Both the position numbers and the translations under genes were made by a program. From Sphingomonas faeni (GTDB lineage Bacteria; Pseudomonadota; Alphaproteobacteria; Sphingomonadales; Sphingomonadaceae), in NCBI RefSeq assembly GCF_030817315.1, contig NZ_JAUSZF010000001.1, forward strand, positions 976,501 to 1,040,500: a DNA stretch of 64,000 nt. Reading direction: 5' to 3'. Positions 7,728 through 17,141 of this stretch are shown piece after piece. The notes below the pieces were generated by a model. It ran no database searches. It was not told the DNA's origin and saw nothing but the letters and a program-made list of their open reading frames with translations. Within the stretch, counting starts at the first letter, position 1; each line of letters begins with the position of its first letter.

Positions 7728-9014
7728 ATGAGCCGATCTGGGATCACGCGCACGGTCATGGCGATCGCGTTGGTGCTTTGCGCATGCGTGGTCTTTGCGA
7801 TCATCGCCTACCGGCCGGCGATCGCGGTCGTGACGCGGCCCGATCCCAGGCTGTTTGACACCGCGGTGGTCGCGCGCGGGGCCAATCTGGCTCGTTTGGG
7901 GAATTGCGTCAGTTGCCACCAGTCGGCGGGTGGGCGTCCTTATGCGGGCGGGTACCCGGTCAAGACGCCGTTGGGGACAGTCTACGGCAGCAACATCACA
8001 CCCGATCCTGAAACCGGGATCGGGCAATGGTCACCGGCTGCTTTCAACCGTGCGATGCGCGAGGGTGTGGGGCGCGACGGCAGTCATCTGTATCCAGCTT
8101 TTCCGTACACCCATTATGCGAGCGTCACGGATAGCGACCTGGCCGCGCTGTACGCGTTCCTGATGACCCGGCCAGCGGTGCGTGCGGTGCCGCCGGCCAA
8201 TACGATGATCCCGCCGCTCGGGTTTCGACCCCTACTGGCCGGCTGGAAGCTGTTCTTCTTCCGACCGCAGCCGATCGCGTCCGATCCTCGCCAGTCGGCC
8301 GCGTGGAACAGGGGGCGCTATATCGGCGAGACGTTGGCGCATTGCACCGCCTGCCACAGTCCGCGCGGCCTGCTGCAGCAGGAGAAGCGTGGTCCCGAGG
8401 CCTATGATGGCGGGTGGTCGGGTGGCTGGTATGCCCCTCCGATCAACGCGCGATCCCCGGCAGTTCGGGCATGGACCGTGGACCGGCTCGATACGTATTT
8501 CCGCACCGGGCTCAGTACCGCACACGCCGCAGCCGCCGGGCCGATGGGGCCGGTCACGTACAACCTAGCGCGCGCTGCGCCGGCGGATGTGCGAGCGCTC
8601 GCAACCTATTACGCGTGGCAAATGCGCGACGCGTCGGCCGCGCGCGTCGAGCCGCCGCTTCCCGATCGTCGGGCATCGGCATCGCAGCGGCATCCGGTTG
8701 GTGCGCGTCTGTACGACGGTGCCTGCGCGGTGTGTCACGAGCCGGGTGCGGCGATGATGGTTGCGGGGCGTCCGGCCTTGCCGCTCGGCACGCCGCTGCA
8801 CGAGGACAACCCCCGCGACACGATCCAGATCATCCTGCAGGGGCTGCGTCCGCCGGTTTCTGCGCGCGGGCCTTATATGCCGGCCTATGCCGATGCGCTC
8901 AACGACCGTCAGGTGGCGGAGATCGTGGCGTATCTGCAGCCACGACACGGCACCGGTCCAGCCTGGAAAGACCTGGAAAGAGACGTCGCCAAGGCGCGCG
9001 AGGAGGGCGAATGA
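7728..9014 (+). CDS. triheme cytochrome c, electron acceptor subunit of a molybdenum hydroxylase
   Basis: The 428-residue product has one N-terminal membrane anchor (about residues 9-30) and three covalent haem sites: CVSCH (60-64), CTACH (206-210) and CAVCH (333-337). This is the arrangement of cytochrome subunits that pass electrons from periplasmic alcohol/aldehyde or nicotinate/isoquinoline-type dehydrogenases to the quinone pool or oxidase. It is followed with ATGA overlap by the 2Fe-2S subunit and then the molybdenum subunit, so the three form one complex on the periplasmic side of the inner membrane. The substrate is unknown. Confidence 0.9.
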   Translation: MSRSGITRTVMAIALVLCACVVFAIIAYRPAIAVVTRPDPRLFDTAVVARGANLARLGNCVSCHQSAGGRPYAGGYPVKTPLGTVYGSNITPDPETGIGQWSPAAFNRAMREGVGRDGSHLYPAFPYTHYASVTDSDLAALYAFLMTRPAVRAVPPANTMIPPLGFRPLLAGWKLFFFRPQPIASDPRQSAAWNRGRYIGETLAHCTACHSPRGLLQQEKRGPEAYDGGWSGGWYAPPINARSPAVRAWTVDRLDTYFRTGLSTAHAAAAGPMGPVTYNLARAAPADVRALATYYAWQMRDASAARVEPPLPDRRASASQRHPVGARLYDGACAVCHEPGAAMMVAGRPALPLGTPLHEDNPRDTIQIILQGLRPPVSARGPYMPAYADALNDRQVAEIVAYLQPRHGTGPAWKDLERDVAKAREEGE

Positions 9015-9502
9015 TCGACTTAACCGTCAACGGGGCGGCGGCGCGTGTCGATGTCGATCCCGCTACCCCGCTGCTCTACGTCCTTCGCGACGATCTTCAT
9101 CTCCATGCTGCAAAGTTCGGATGCGGCCTGGGGCAGTGTGGGGCCTGCACCGTGCTGGTCGACGATCGTCCAGTCTTCTCCTGCCTGATGCCCGTCGGTG
9201 CGATCGGGACGCGCAGGGTCACCACGGTCGAAGGGCTGGGGACTGCCGCCAGACCCGGCGACGTCCAGCGTGCCTTCCTCCACGAGCAGGCGGCGCAATG
9301 CGGCTATTGCATCCCCGGGATGATGGCGCGCGCGGAAGGCCTGCTGCGCAAGACGACCACGCCGACCGAAGACGAGATGCGGACGGCGATGGCGCCGTCG
9401 CTCTGTCGATGCGGAACCCACATGCGGATTTTGCGCGCGGTGCGGCGCGCGGCAGTGATGCGCGGCGGCGGGGTGGTCGATGCCGCGGAACCCGTGACAT
9501 GA
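9011..9502 (+). CDS. (2Fe-2S)-binding subunit of xanthine-oxidase-family dehydrogenase
   Basis: This is the small iron-sulfur subunit, 163 residues. The plant-type ferredoxin cluster has Cys38, Cys43, Cys46 and Cys58; the second cluster of the all-alpha domain has Cys97, Cys100, Cys132 and Cys134. It has a strong AGGAGGG ribosome site and overlaps its neighbours by 4 bases at both ends. It carries electrons from the molybdenum site to the cytochrome subunit. No signal peptide is present, so it is presumably exported in complex with the Tat-bearing large subunit (inference from related enzymes). Confidence 0.93.
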   Translation: MIDLTVNGAAARVDVDPATPLLYVLRDDLHLHAAKFGCGLGQCGACTVLVDDRPVFSCLMPVGAIGTRRVTTVEGLGTAARPGDVQRAFLHEQAAQCGYCIPGMMARAEGLLRKTTTPTEDEMRTAMAPSLCRCGTHMRILRAVRRAAVMRGGGVVDAAEPVT

Positions 9503-11721
9503 GCGGGCAGGCGTCACGTCGCGATGTGCTGGGCGGGCTGCTGGTTGCATTCTCGCTCGCGCCGGCTACCGCGCTGGCACAGACCGGCGGCGGCGAAGGC
9601 AGTGGCGGACCCCCGACGGTCGCGCCCGATCTGCCGGGAACATTGGCCAAGTTTCCCGGTCTCGACGCCTGGATCCGCATCGCACCGGATGGGCGCGTGA
9701 CGGTGTTTACGGGCAAAGTCGAACTCGGGACCGGCGTGAAGACCGCGATGGCGCAATTGGCCGCCGACGAACTCGACGTGGCGATCGAACGCGTCGATCT
9801 GATTACTGCCGATACCAGGCTGACACCCAACGAGGGCGTGACTGCGGGTAGCCAGACGCTCGAACAAAGCGGCACCGCGATCGCCAACGCCGCCGCCAAC
9901 GTCCGGCTGTTGCTCGCCGAGACCGCAGCGGCGCAGTGGGGCGTGACCGCAACTACGTTGTTCACCCGTGACGGCGCTGTGCTGGACGGGAAGGGACGGC
10001 GCGCGACCTATGGCGAGCTTGCCGCATCGACATCGCTCGCGGTGCGTGCGCGCACCGACGTGCCGCGAAAGCGTCGGGAGGCGCGACGACTGATCGGGCG
10101 GTCGGTGCCGCGCGTCGACCTGCCCGCAAAGCTGACCGGCTTGCCGAGCTATGTGCAGGACATGACGCTGCCCGGCATGGTGCATGCGCGCGTGTTGCGC
10201 GGCCCATCGTCCGGCACGCGACTGACGCCCGACCTTGCCGCGCTGCGTCGGCAATCGGGCGTTAGCAAAGTCATTAGGGTCGGCCAGTTCGCCGCGATCA
10301 TTGGGCCGCGCGAATGGCCGCTCGAGCAGGCGCTTCGGGTCGCCAATCGTGGCCGCTGGGCGCGCGATGTTGCAGTGCCGGCACTACCGCCCATGCCGGC
10401 GGGACTGTTGACCATGCGCCGTGAAAGCCAGGTGATCGACACGCGTCGCGACGATCCCGCGGCGCGCGGCATCCAGCGGCTGTCGGCGCGCTACGACCGC
10501 CCTTATCTGATGCACGGCGCGATAGGACCATCCTGTGCCGTGGCGCTTTTCGAGGAGGGCCGACTGACGGTCTGGACGCATAGCCAGGGTGTCGAACCGC
10601 TGCGCCAGGCGATCGCCGAACTGCTCGCGATGCCGGCCGACAGCGTCCGGTGCGTCCACCGCGAAGGAGCAGGGTGCTACGGGCATAACGGCGCGGACGA
10701 TGTCGCCGGCGACGTTGCGCTGATCGCCCGCGCGATGCCCGGCGTGCCCGTCCGGCTGCAATGGAGCCGCGAGCAGGAACATGGCTGGGAACCGCTGGGA
10801 CCGGCGATGCTTGCGCAGATCGACGCGGCACTGGACGCGTCGGGGCGGATCGTCGATTGGCGGCATCAGGTGTGGAGCAACACGCACAGCACCCGCCCAA
10901 CGGCGGCAGGCGACCTGCTCGCTGGCGCCGAGATGGTGCCGCCCTTCACGCCGACGCCACCCAAACCGATCCCGCAGCCGAATGGCGGCGGCGACCGTAA
11001 CGCCATTCCGCTCTATCGCTTTCCCAACCAGACCATCGTCAGCCACTTCCTGCCTGACATGCCGGTGCGCGTCTCGGCCTTGCGGGGGCTCGGCGCGCAC
11101 CTCAACATCTTCGCGCTCGAAAGCTTCATGGACGAACTGGCGGCCGCAGCGGGGCGTGATCCGGTCGCGTTCCGGCTGGCGCACCTCGACGATCCGCGTG
11201 CCGCAGCGGTGATCAGGCAGGCGGCAAGGCGGTTCGGTTGGGAAGGATACCGACCACAACCCAATCGCGGGCGAGGCTTTGCCTTTGCGCGCTACAAGAA
11301 CCACGGCGCCTATTGCGCCGTCGCGCTCGATATCGAGCGTATCCCCGACGAGGGGCGGCTCATCGTCCACCGTGCGGTCGCTGCCGTGGACAGCGGCGAG
11401 GCGGTCAACCCAGACGGCATTCGCAATCAGGTCGAAGGCGGGATCGTCCAGTCGCTAAGCTGGACCGCGTTCGAGGCGGCGGGGCATGACGGTGCGCGCC
11501 GGACCGATTACGACTGGAGCACCTATCCCATACTCCGGTTCGACAATGCACCGCGCAGCGTGACGGTCGACGTCATCGACCGTCCGGGCACGCCGTTTCT
11601 GGGGACGGGCGAGTGCGCCCAGGGTCCGACCGCAGCCGCGCTGGCAAATGCCCTCGCCTCGGCCACGGAGGTAAGGCCGAGGAGTATGCCGTTGATAGGT
11701 CAGATGTCCTTGCAGGTGTAA
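9499..11721 (+). CDS. molybdopterin-binding large subunit of periplasmic aldehyde/heterocycle dehydrogenase
   Basis: This 740-residue catalytic subunit belongs to the single-chain, IorB-like branch of the xanthine oxidase family. It has a Tat signal (SRRDVLGGLLVAF) ending ATALAQ, followed by a short Gly-rich linker. Core motifs include VELGTGVKTAMAQLAADEL, NEGVTAGSQTLEQSG, ALRGLGAHLNIFALESFMDE and, near the end, FLGTGECAQGPTAAALANA, which holds the conserved active-site Glu. The start overlaps the upstream stop (ATGA). With the cytochrome and 2Fe-2S genes it makes a three-subunit periplasmic dehydrogenase; aldehydes, isoquinoline- or nicotinate-like N-heterocycles are candidate substrates. 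Confidence 0.9.
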   Translation: MSGQASRRDVLGGLLVAFSLAPATALAQTGGGEGSGGPPTVAPDLPGTLAKFPGLDAWIRIAPDGRVTVFTGKVELGTGVKTAMAQLAADELDVAIERVDLITADTRLTPNEGVTAGSQTLEQSGTAIANAAANVRLLLAETAAAQWGVTATTLFTRDGAVLDGKGRRATYGELAASTSLAVRARTDVPRKRREARRLIGRSVPRVDLPAKLTGLPSYVQDMTLPGMVHARVLRGPSSGTRLTPDLAALRRQSGVSKVIRVGQFAAIIGPREWPLEQALRVANRGRWARDVAVPALPPMPAGLLTMRRESQVIDTRRDDPAARGIQRLSARYDRPYLMHGAIGPSCAVALFEEGRLTVWTHSQGVEPLRQAIAELLAMPADSVRCVHREGAGCYGHNGADDVAGDVALIARAMPGVPVRLQWSREQEHGWEPLGPAMLAQIDAALDASGRIVDWRHQVWSNTHSTRPTAAGDLLAGAEMVPPFTPTPPKPIPQPNGGGDRNAIPLYRFPNQTIVSHFLPDMPVRVSALRGLGAHLNIFALESFMDELAAAAGRDPVAFRLAHLDDPRAAAVIRQAARRFGWEGYRPQPNRGRGFAFARYKNHGAYCAVALDIERIPDEGRLIVHRAVAAVDSGEAVNPDGIRNQVEGGIVQSLSWTAFEAAGHDGARRTDYDWSTYPILRFDNAPRSVTVDVIDRPGTPFLGTGECAQGPTAAALANALASATEVRPRSMPLIGQMSLQV

Positions 11722-11789
11722 CCGCCACGGTCGACCGCGTGGCATTCCTTTGCTAAACGGCGACACGGATTATGACAAAAGCGTTAGAT

Positions 11790-11804
11790 TGATAGTGACT
11801 CGCA
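11790..11804 (+). promoter_or_regulatory. Fur-like box upstream of TonB receptor
   Basis: TGATAGTGACTCGCA resembles the 7-1-7 Fur consensus. A 14/15 match (TGATAGTGACTTGCA) lies upstream of the second siderophore receptor at 19365-19379 on the other strand. Each is 42-52 bases from its start codon. Confidence 0.5.
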
Positions 11805-11846
11805 AAAGCGATTGATTTAGAGCCCCCTCATCAACGGGGGTTCAGT

Positions 11847-14111
11847 ATGAGTTTGACGAGTATATTACTGGCTAGCGCGGCATTGATCGGGTCGCCTTCG
11901 ACCCTAGCCGAAAGCCCCAAGGTCGAAGCATCTGATACCTCGAACGACGCTCAGAGAACCGACGAGATCATGGTCCTCGGCAAGAGCTACGGTCGCGAGG
12001 TCGGCAAGACCGTGACGCCGCTCAAGGACACGCCGAACACCATCACCGTGATCGATCGCGAGCAGATCGAGGCGCAGAATTTGTTCACGCTGGAGGACGC
12101 GCTGACCGCGACCAACGGCATTACCGTCAACGGCGTCGGCAGCGAGGACCCGTCCTTCTTCTCGCGCGGGTTCGCGATCTCGAATTACCTGATCGACGGC
12201 GTCCCCAGCTTCGCGTTCAACTTCCCATCCGCCGTGCCGGACCTGTTCTTCTACGACCGGCTGGAGGTGCTCCGTGGCCCTGCTGGACTGTTCAGCGGTT
12301 CCGGCAACCCGGCCGGCAGCATCAACATGGTGCGCAAGCGACCCCTCGACGCGTTCAGGATGCAGGCGAGCGCGGGTGCCGGCAGCTATGACAATATGCG
12401 GTTCGAACTCGACGTCTCGACTCCGATCGGGACCAAGGCTGGGCTTCGTGCCGGCGCGATGGCGCAGGACCAGGACCAGTTCTTCGATACCGCGCACCGC
12501 AACCGGATCGGCGGGTTCGCGGTCGGTTCGCTGGAGATCGGCGATCGCACGACGCTGACGGTCGGCGGCTATTACGATCGCTTCCGTCCAGCTGTGCAGT
12601 CGGGCCTGCCCGGTATCATCGGCGGCCTGGACGGCAGCGACGGGCAGTTGCTCGACGTCAAGCGATCGACCTATCTCGGCGCCGACTGGAACCGGTTCAA
12701 TGCCGAGACCTGGACCGGGTTTGCCGAACTGACGCACAAGGTCAGCGATCGGTGGACGTTGCGCGCGACCGGGCTGTTCACCGATGTCGATCGCGTCGAC
12801 ATCTACAGCTATATCGGCAACCAGCCGGTCACGGCGACCAACGGTTCGACCAGCCACATCGCCTATCGCGGCGACAGCAAACAGCAGACGCGATCGTTCG
12901 ACTTCAACGGCATCGGCAGCTTTCCGCTGTTCGGACGCGACCAGACGCTGATCCTCGGCACCGATTACCAGGCGAGTTCGGGGACGTCGTACAACACGCG
13001 ATTGTCCAACTATGCGCGGATCGACGTGTATAATCCGGTGTCACCGTTCGAACCGCCGCTGAACCCGTACGGCGCCTCGCCTCCTTATCCGGTCCAAGGT
13101 ACGCTCGGCAGGTGCACGCCGCCGCAAAACCCGGCCGAATGCGCGACGCAGGTCTATGGCGGTACCTCCACCGACGTCGAGCAATACGGCATCTACGGGC
13201 AGATGCGGCTGAGCCCCGTCGCCGGCCTTACGCTGGTCGGTGGCGGCCGCGTAACGTGGTGGGATACCACGACGACCACGTTGCTGACGCCGAGCGGTGT
13301 TCTGCCGCCGTCGACGCGCTACGGAGTCGACAACCGCTTCACGCCCTATGCCGGGATCGTCTGGGACGTGACGTCGCAACTCAACCTCTATGCGAGCTAT
13401 GCCGACAGCTTCACGCCGCAGGCGGCACCGGTCGGGCGGGCACGTCCTGACGGGCAGCAGATCGAGCCCCTGATCGGTGCGCAATATGAGGCGGGAACCA
13501 AGCTCTCGCTGATGAACGACCGCCTGCTACTGTCGGCGGCGGCGTACCAGATCACGCAGACCAACCGGCTGTTCAACGATCCGGACATCGCGACCGTCGT
13601 GCTGCAGACCGGCAAGGTCCGCTCGCGCGGTATCGAGGCCGAGGCGACCGGCGAGATCCTGCCGGGCTGGCGGATCAACGGCGGTTACACCTATACCAAG
13701 ACCAAGTATCTGGAGGACCAGAACGTCGCGTTCGAAGGATTGTCGCTGGTGCCGATCGTGCCCGAGCACATGATCAAGGCGTTCACAAATTATGCGCCGG
13801 TCGACGGGCCGCTGGCGGGCGCAAGCCTCGGTGGCAGCGTGACCTGGTTCAGTTCGACCTTCGGCGGCAATGCGGCGGTGTTCAACACCGACGGTACGTT
13901 GCGCACACGCTCCACGATCGTCCGCCAGCCGAGCTATGCGGTGCTCGATCTGCGCGCGGGCTACAAGTTCAGCGAGCGGCTGGGTGTCTCGGTCAACGTC
14001 GCCAACGTGCTCGACAAGAGCTACTACGCCCGCATCGCCGCAACCGGTCGCGGCAATTATTATGGCAGCCCGCGCACCGCGTTCGCGACGCTTCGGTACA
14101 GCTTCGAATGA
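11847..14111 (+). CDS. TonB-dependent siderophore receptor
   Basis: This is an outer-membrane ferric-siderophore receptor of 754 residues. It has a signal peptide (about 1-22), then a TonB-box-like segment (TDEIMVLG), a plug domain (KDTPNTITVIDREQIE ... FYDRLEVLRGPAGLFSG ... GSINMVRKRP, the FpvA/FhuE/FoxA-type hallmark) and a 22-strand barrel ending in the aromatic-terminated strand FATLRYSFE. It starts the PepSY operon: the next three genes overlap by ATGA. A Fur-like box precedes it, so iron repression is likely. The ligand cannot be inferred. Confidence 0.92.
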   Translation: MSLTSILLASAALIGSPSTLAESPKVEASDTSNDAQRTDEIMVLGKSYGREVGKTVTPLKDTPNTITVIDREQIEAQNLFTLEDALTATNGITVNGVGSEDPSFFSRGFAISNYLIDGVPSFAFNFPSAVPDLFFYDRLEVLRGPAGLFSGSGNPAGSINMVRKRPLDAFRMQASAGAGSYDNMRFELDVSTPIGTKAGLRAGAMAQDQDQFFDTAHRNRIGGFAVGSLEIGDRTTLTVGGYYDRFRPAVQSGLPGIIGGLDGSDGQLLDVKRSTYLGADWNRFNAETWTGFAELTHKVSDRWTLRATGLFTDVDRVDIYSYIGNQPVTATNGSTSHIAYRGDSKQQTRSFDFNGIGSFPLFGRDQTLILGTDYQASSGTSYNTRLSNYARIDVYNPVSPFEPPLNPYGASPPYPVQGTLGRCTPPQNPAECATQVYGGTSTDVEQYGIYGQMRLSPVAGLTLVGGGRVTWWDTTTTTLLTPSGVLPPSTRYGVDNRFTPYAGIVWDVTSQLNLYASYADSFTPQAAPVGRARPDGQQIEPLIGAQYEAGTKLSLMNDRLLLSAAAYQITQTNRLFNDPDIATVVLQTGKVRSRGIEAEATGEILPGWRINGGYTYTKTKYLEDQNVAFEGLSLVPIVPEHMIKAFTNYAPVDGPLAGASLGGSVTWFSSTFGGNAAVFNTDGTLRTRSTIVRQPSYAVLDLRAGYKFSERLGVSVNVANVLDKSYYARIAATGRGNYYGSPRTAFATLRYSFE

Positions 14112-14422
14112 CGGCTGGTGACGCGCATGCCCGCGCCCGCTGGGCGCGTCGTGGCGACATCGCGCTGCGTGTCGTCGCGGCGGTGCCGCTCGGCTATGCG
14201 ACGGCAAGCCTGTGGGCGATGGCGATCGCGCGGCTGCTGCCCGGCGATCGTGCCGAGGCGAGCGTCACCGCCGCACTGATCGCGTTAGTCTTGTGCGCGA
14301 TCGCGGCGATGTGGGCGTTCGCGGCGCGTAGCGGCTGGCGGGCGATCTGGACGCAGGTCGTCGCATCGGGTGTCGCGGCCGTGATCGCATGGGTGTCGAT
14401 CGACGCGACGGGGCGGTTATGA
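14108..14422 (+). CDS. DUF3649-like small membrane protein, iron uptake associated
   Basis: This 104-residue protein has three predicted transmembrane segments (about 20-43, 52-71 and 78-97). The length, the overlaps with the TonB receptor before and the PepSY protein after, and the pattern fit the DUF3649 'iron uptake protein' family found in this operon arrangement. Its role is unknown; it probably works with the PepSY membrane reductase on imported ferric siderophores. Confidence 0.75.
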   Translation: MTAGDAHARARWARRGDIALRVVAAVPLGYATASLWAMAIARLLPGDRAEASVTAALIALVLCAIAAMWAFAARSGWRAIWTQVVASGVAAVIAWVSIDATGRL

Positions 14423-16014
14423 GCAAGGGCCTTCGACAGTCGCAGGCGTTCCTGCACACCTGGTCCGGTCTGCTGCTCGGCTGGATCCTGTTCCTCGTGT
14501 TCGTCGCGGGGACGATCGCGTTCTGGCGCGAGGGTCTCAACCGCTGGATGCGGCCGGAGATCGCACGCGTCGAACAGCCGATGCGCGTGCTGGCGGGGTC
14601 GCAGGCGTTTCTCGCGAGGAAAGCGCCCGACGCGAAAAGCTGGATCATCCCGGTGGCGACCGAACGATCGCCCGGTGCCCAAGTCTTCTGGGTACCGCAG
14701 CCGAAGCACGGTGAAGAGCGCGGACGGGGCGGGCGGCGCGGGCGGCGCGACACCCAAGCGCTGATCGGTGCCGACGGACAGGTCGCCCAAGCGCGCGAGA
14801 CGCGGGGCGGGGAGTTCTTCTACCGGTTCCATTTCGACCTCCATTACATGCCGGTGATCTGGGCGCGGTGGCTGGTCGGGTTCGCGACCATGATGATGCT
14901 GGTCGCGATCGTCAGCGGGATCGTCACGCACAAGAAGATCTTCAAGGATTTCTTCACGTTGCGGCGCGCCAAGGGGCAGCGATCGTGGCTCGATGGGCAT
15001 AACGCGACTGCGGTGCTGGCGCTGCCGTTCCACCTGATGATCACGTATACCGGGCTCGTCACGCTGATGGCGTTGCTGATGCCGTGGGCGGTCGTCGCCA
15101 ATTATACCGACGAGCGCACGGTGTTCGCCACGCTGTTCCCGACCGCCGCGGTGGTCGAGCGGATTGGCCGTGCCGCGCCGCTGATCGACTTGCGGCTGAT
15201 CGCAGCCGATGCCGAACGCCGGCTCGGTGCGCCTGCCAGCTTCATCGAAGTCAGCGATCCCGGTGACGCCGCCGCGCGCGTATCGGTCAGCCAGAGCGCC
15301 AATTCGATGCTGTCGTCGCGGACGCCGCGGTTGACCTATGACGGCGTGACGGGACGCCTCGTCTGGCGCTCGCCGCCACCGGGCGCCGCTGCCGAGACCG
15401 CGGGTGCGATGATCGGCCTGCATGCCGGACGGTTCGCAGGCGACGGTGGCCGCTGGCTGTATTTCCTGTGCGGGATCGCCGGGACGCTGATGGTCGCGAG
15501 TGGCCTTGTGCTCTGGACCGTCAAGCGCCGCGAACGCCTGCCCGATCCGACCCGGCCGCATATCGGATTTCGCCTGGTCGAGTGGCTCAACGTCGCGGTG
15601 ATCGGTGGCTTCCCGCTCGGGATAGCGTGCTTCTTCTGGGCGAACCGCCTGCTGCCGGTAACGATGCGCGCGCGGGCCGACTGGGAGATGCATGCGCTGT
15701 TCATCGCCTGGGCGGTGGCCGCGCTGATGGCGTTCGTCGTCAAGCCGGCAAGGGCCTGGTGGTTGCTGTTCGCGGCGACCGGCGTGCTGCTGGTCGTGTT
15801 GCCGATATACGATGTCGTCGCGACCGATCGCGGATTGTTCGCGTCGCTGGCGATCGGCGACCTGATGATCGCGGGCATCGACGCGACGATCATGGTGTTC
15901 GGGCTCGCCTTCCTACTGCTCGCCCGCCGCGTCTCGCGCCATCGCCCTGTTGCCAGGCACGTGCGCAACCCCAGGGCCGTCACCGCCTTCAAGGTTCTGG
16001 AGCCCGCCGAATGA
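14419..16014 (+). CDS. PepSY-associated TM helix protein (PiuB-type)
   Basis: This inner-membrane protein has 531 residues. The N-terminal TM helix (QAFLHTWSGLLLGWILFLVF) carries the conserved His of the family. A periplasmic PepSY stretch follows, then TM pairs with HFDLHYMPVIWARWLVGFATM and LPFHLMITYTGLV, and four C-terminal TM helices. Members of the family sit beside siderophore receptors and are thought to reduce ferric siderophores in the periplasm using haem-like His pairs. The true start at 14419 overlaps the upstream stop (ATGA). A short Gly/Arg-rich low-complexity stretch lies near residues 95-115. Confidence 0.88.
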   Translation: MSKGLRQSQAFLHTWSGLLLGWILFLVFVAGTIAFWREGLNRWMRPEIARVEQPMRVLAGSQAFLARKAPDAKSWIIPVATERSPGAQVFWVPQPKHGEERGRGGRRGRRDTQALIGADGQVAQARETRGGEFFYRFHFDLHYMPVIWARWLVGFATMMMLVAIVSGIVTHKKIFKDFFTLRRAKGQRSWLDGHNATAVLALPFHLMITYTGLVTLMALLMPWAVVANYTDERTVFATLFPTAAVVERIGRAAPLIDLRLIAADAERRLGAPASFIEVSDPGDAAARVSVSQSANSMLSSRTPRLTYDGVTGRLVWRSPPPGAAAETAGAMIGLHAGRFAGDGGRWLYFLCGIAGTLMVASGLVLWTVKRRERLPDPTRPHIGFRLVEWLNVAVIGGFPLGIACFFWANRLLPVTMRARADWEMHALFIAWAVAALMAFVVKPARAWWLLFAATGVLLVVLPIYDVVATDRGLFASLAIGDLMIAGIDATIMVFGLAFLLLARRVSRHRPVARHVRNPRAVTAFKVLEPAE

Positions 16015-16292
16015 GCGTCCTGTCGCTCCTGCTCGCAACCGCGGCGTTCGTGCTGCTCGGCCTCGCCACCGACGCGCACCATCGCCGCCGGTTCGGCGCG
16101 TGTCCTCAGGCCAAACGGCGTAGGACGTTGCGGACCGGCGGCTGGCTTGCGCTGATTGCCAGCGTGCTCCCCGCAATGCTCGCCCGAGGGTGGATCTTCG
16201 GGCCGATCCTGTGGGTGGGCGCGATCATGGCGGGGGCCGGGATCGCCTTCCTCGCCCTCAACTTCATCCCCGTACGCGACGCGCGACGCTAG
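16011..16292 (+). CDS. DUF3325-like small membrane protein
   Basis: This 93-residue protein has three hydrophobic helices (about 3-20, 43-60 and 62-84) and a conserved HHRRRFG cytoplasmic loop. Length and position directly after the PepSY gene (ATGA overlap) match the DUF3325 family. Function unknown; presumably a partner of the PepSY reductase. Confidence 0.75.
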   Translation: MSVLSLLLATAAFVLLGLATDAHHRRRFGACPQAKRRRTLRTGGWLALIASVLPAMLARGWIFGPILWVGAIMAGAGIAFLALNFIPVRDARR

Positions 16293-16306
16293 AAAGGACT
16301 TCGATT

Positions 16307-16936
16307 ATGCGTTTCCCCCTGATCGCAGCATTTATTTTCTGCCTCCCCTCGACCGCATCCGCGCACGAAATCTGGATCGAACGCGATGGCACCGGCCCCG
16401 CGCGCATCTATCTGGGAGAGCCGGGCGAGGCGATGCCCGCCGGCGGCGATCCCGAATTCGCCAAGCTGAAGGCGCCGCGGATACTTGCGCAGCCAAACGC
16501 GGTCCTGGCGCGACGCGCAGGGTTCCTCGAAGCGAAAGTGCCGGCCGGCGACGTGCGGGCCTCGGACGATTCGGTGTTCGCGCCTTGGGGCCAGGACGGG
16601 AAGAAGGAAGGCGTGGTCTATTACGCGCGTGCCGGCCGCGCCGAGCCGCTGGCCAAGCTGCCGTTCGAACTCGCCCCGGTCACGGCGAACGCTTCGCGCT
16701 TCATACTGACGCGCGACGGCAAGCCGGTGGTAGGCGCAACCGTCGCGCTGTACGCGCCCGATCGTTCGAAGACCGACCTGACGACCGATGCTGCCGGGGT
16801 GCTCGATACGGGTGCCGCCAAGCCGGGACGCTATCTTCTCGTCGCCAGCAAGAAGGAAGACGGTCCTGTCTCGCTCCCGGGCGGCGTCGCACAGACCGTG
16901 TACCGGATCACGACCACCTCGTACGTCGCACGCTGA
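16307..16936 (+). CDS. DUF4198-like periplasmic protein
   Basis: The 209-residue product has a signal peptide (MRFPLIAAFIFCLPSTASA) and a mature N-terminus starting HEIWIERDG, typical of DUF4198 periplasmic metal-uptake-associated proteins. The C-terminal half (about 125-200) is an immunoglobulin-like/carboxypeptidase-regulatory-like fold with RDGKPVVGATVALY and TDAAGVLD. It has a good AGAAAGGA ribosome site. It is the last gene of the TonB receptor-PepSY operon and is followed by a hairpin at 17086-17123. Confidence 0.8.
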   Translation: MRFPLIAAFIFCLPSTASAHEIWIERDGTGPARIYLGEPGEAMPAGGDPEFAKLKAPRILAQPNAVLARRAGFLEAKVPAGDVRASDDSVFAPWGQDGKKEGVVYYARAGRAEPLAKLPFELAPVTANASRFILTRDGKPVVGATVALYAPDRSKTDLTTDAAGVLDTGAAKPGRYLLVASKKEDGPVSLPGGVAQTVYRITTTSYVAR

Positions 16937-17085
16937 GAGCGTGAGGCCGTAGAACTTTGATCGGCTGTGGGTGCCGACATCGGCGCCGGACTAGCGAGCA
17001 TGGCCTAGCGAGCATGTAAGTATAGACTGGCGAAGATGGTTCTCCGCTGAGCCCATCAATAAGTTTTGCCACTCGACGCGCGGGA

Positions 17086-17123
17086 GCGAGGAACGCCTGG
17101 ACCTAGATCCGTGCGTTCCTCGC
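17086..17123. terminator. bidirectional hairpin between convergent genes
   Basis: GCGAGGAACGC and GCGTTCCTCGC form a perfect 11-base stem with a 16-base loop. It lies between the convergent ends at 16936 and 17142. There is no T-run, so Rho-independence is uncertain. Confidence 0.55.
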
Positions 17124-17141
17124 CCCGTGATCGCGCAGCCC

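Noticed and set aside
6632..7804. N-terminal extension of PiuC to 390 residues
   Set aside because: The extra residues overlap the Gly/Glu-rich gene antisense; family proteins are about 226 residues.
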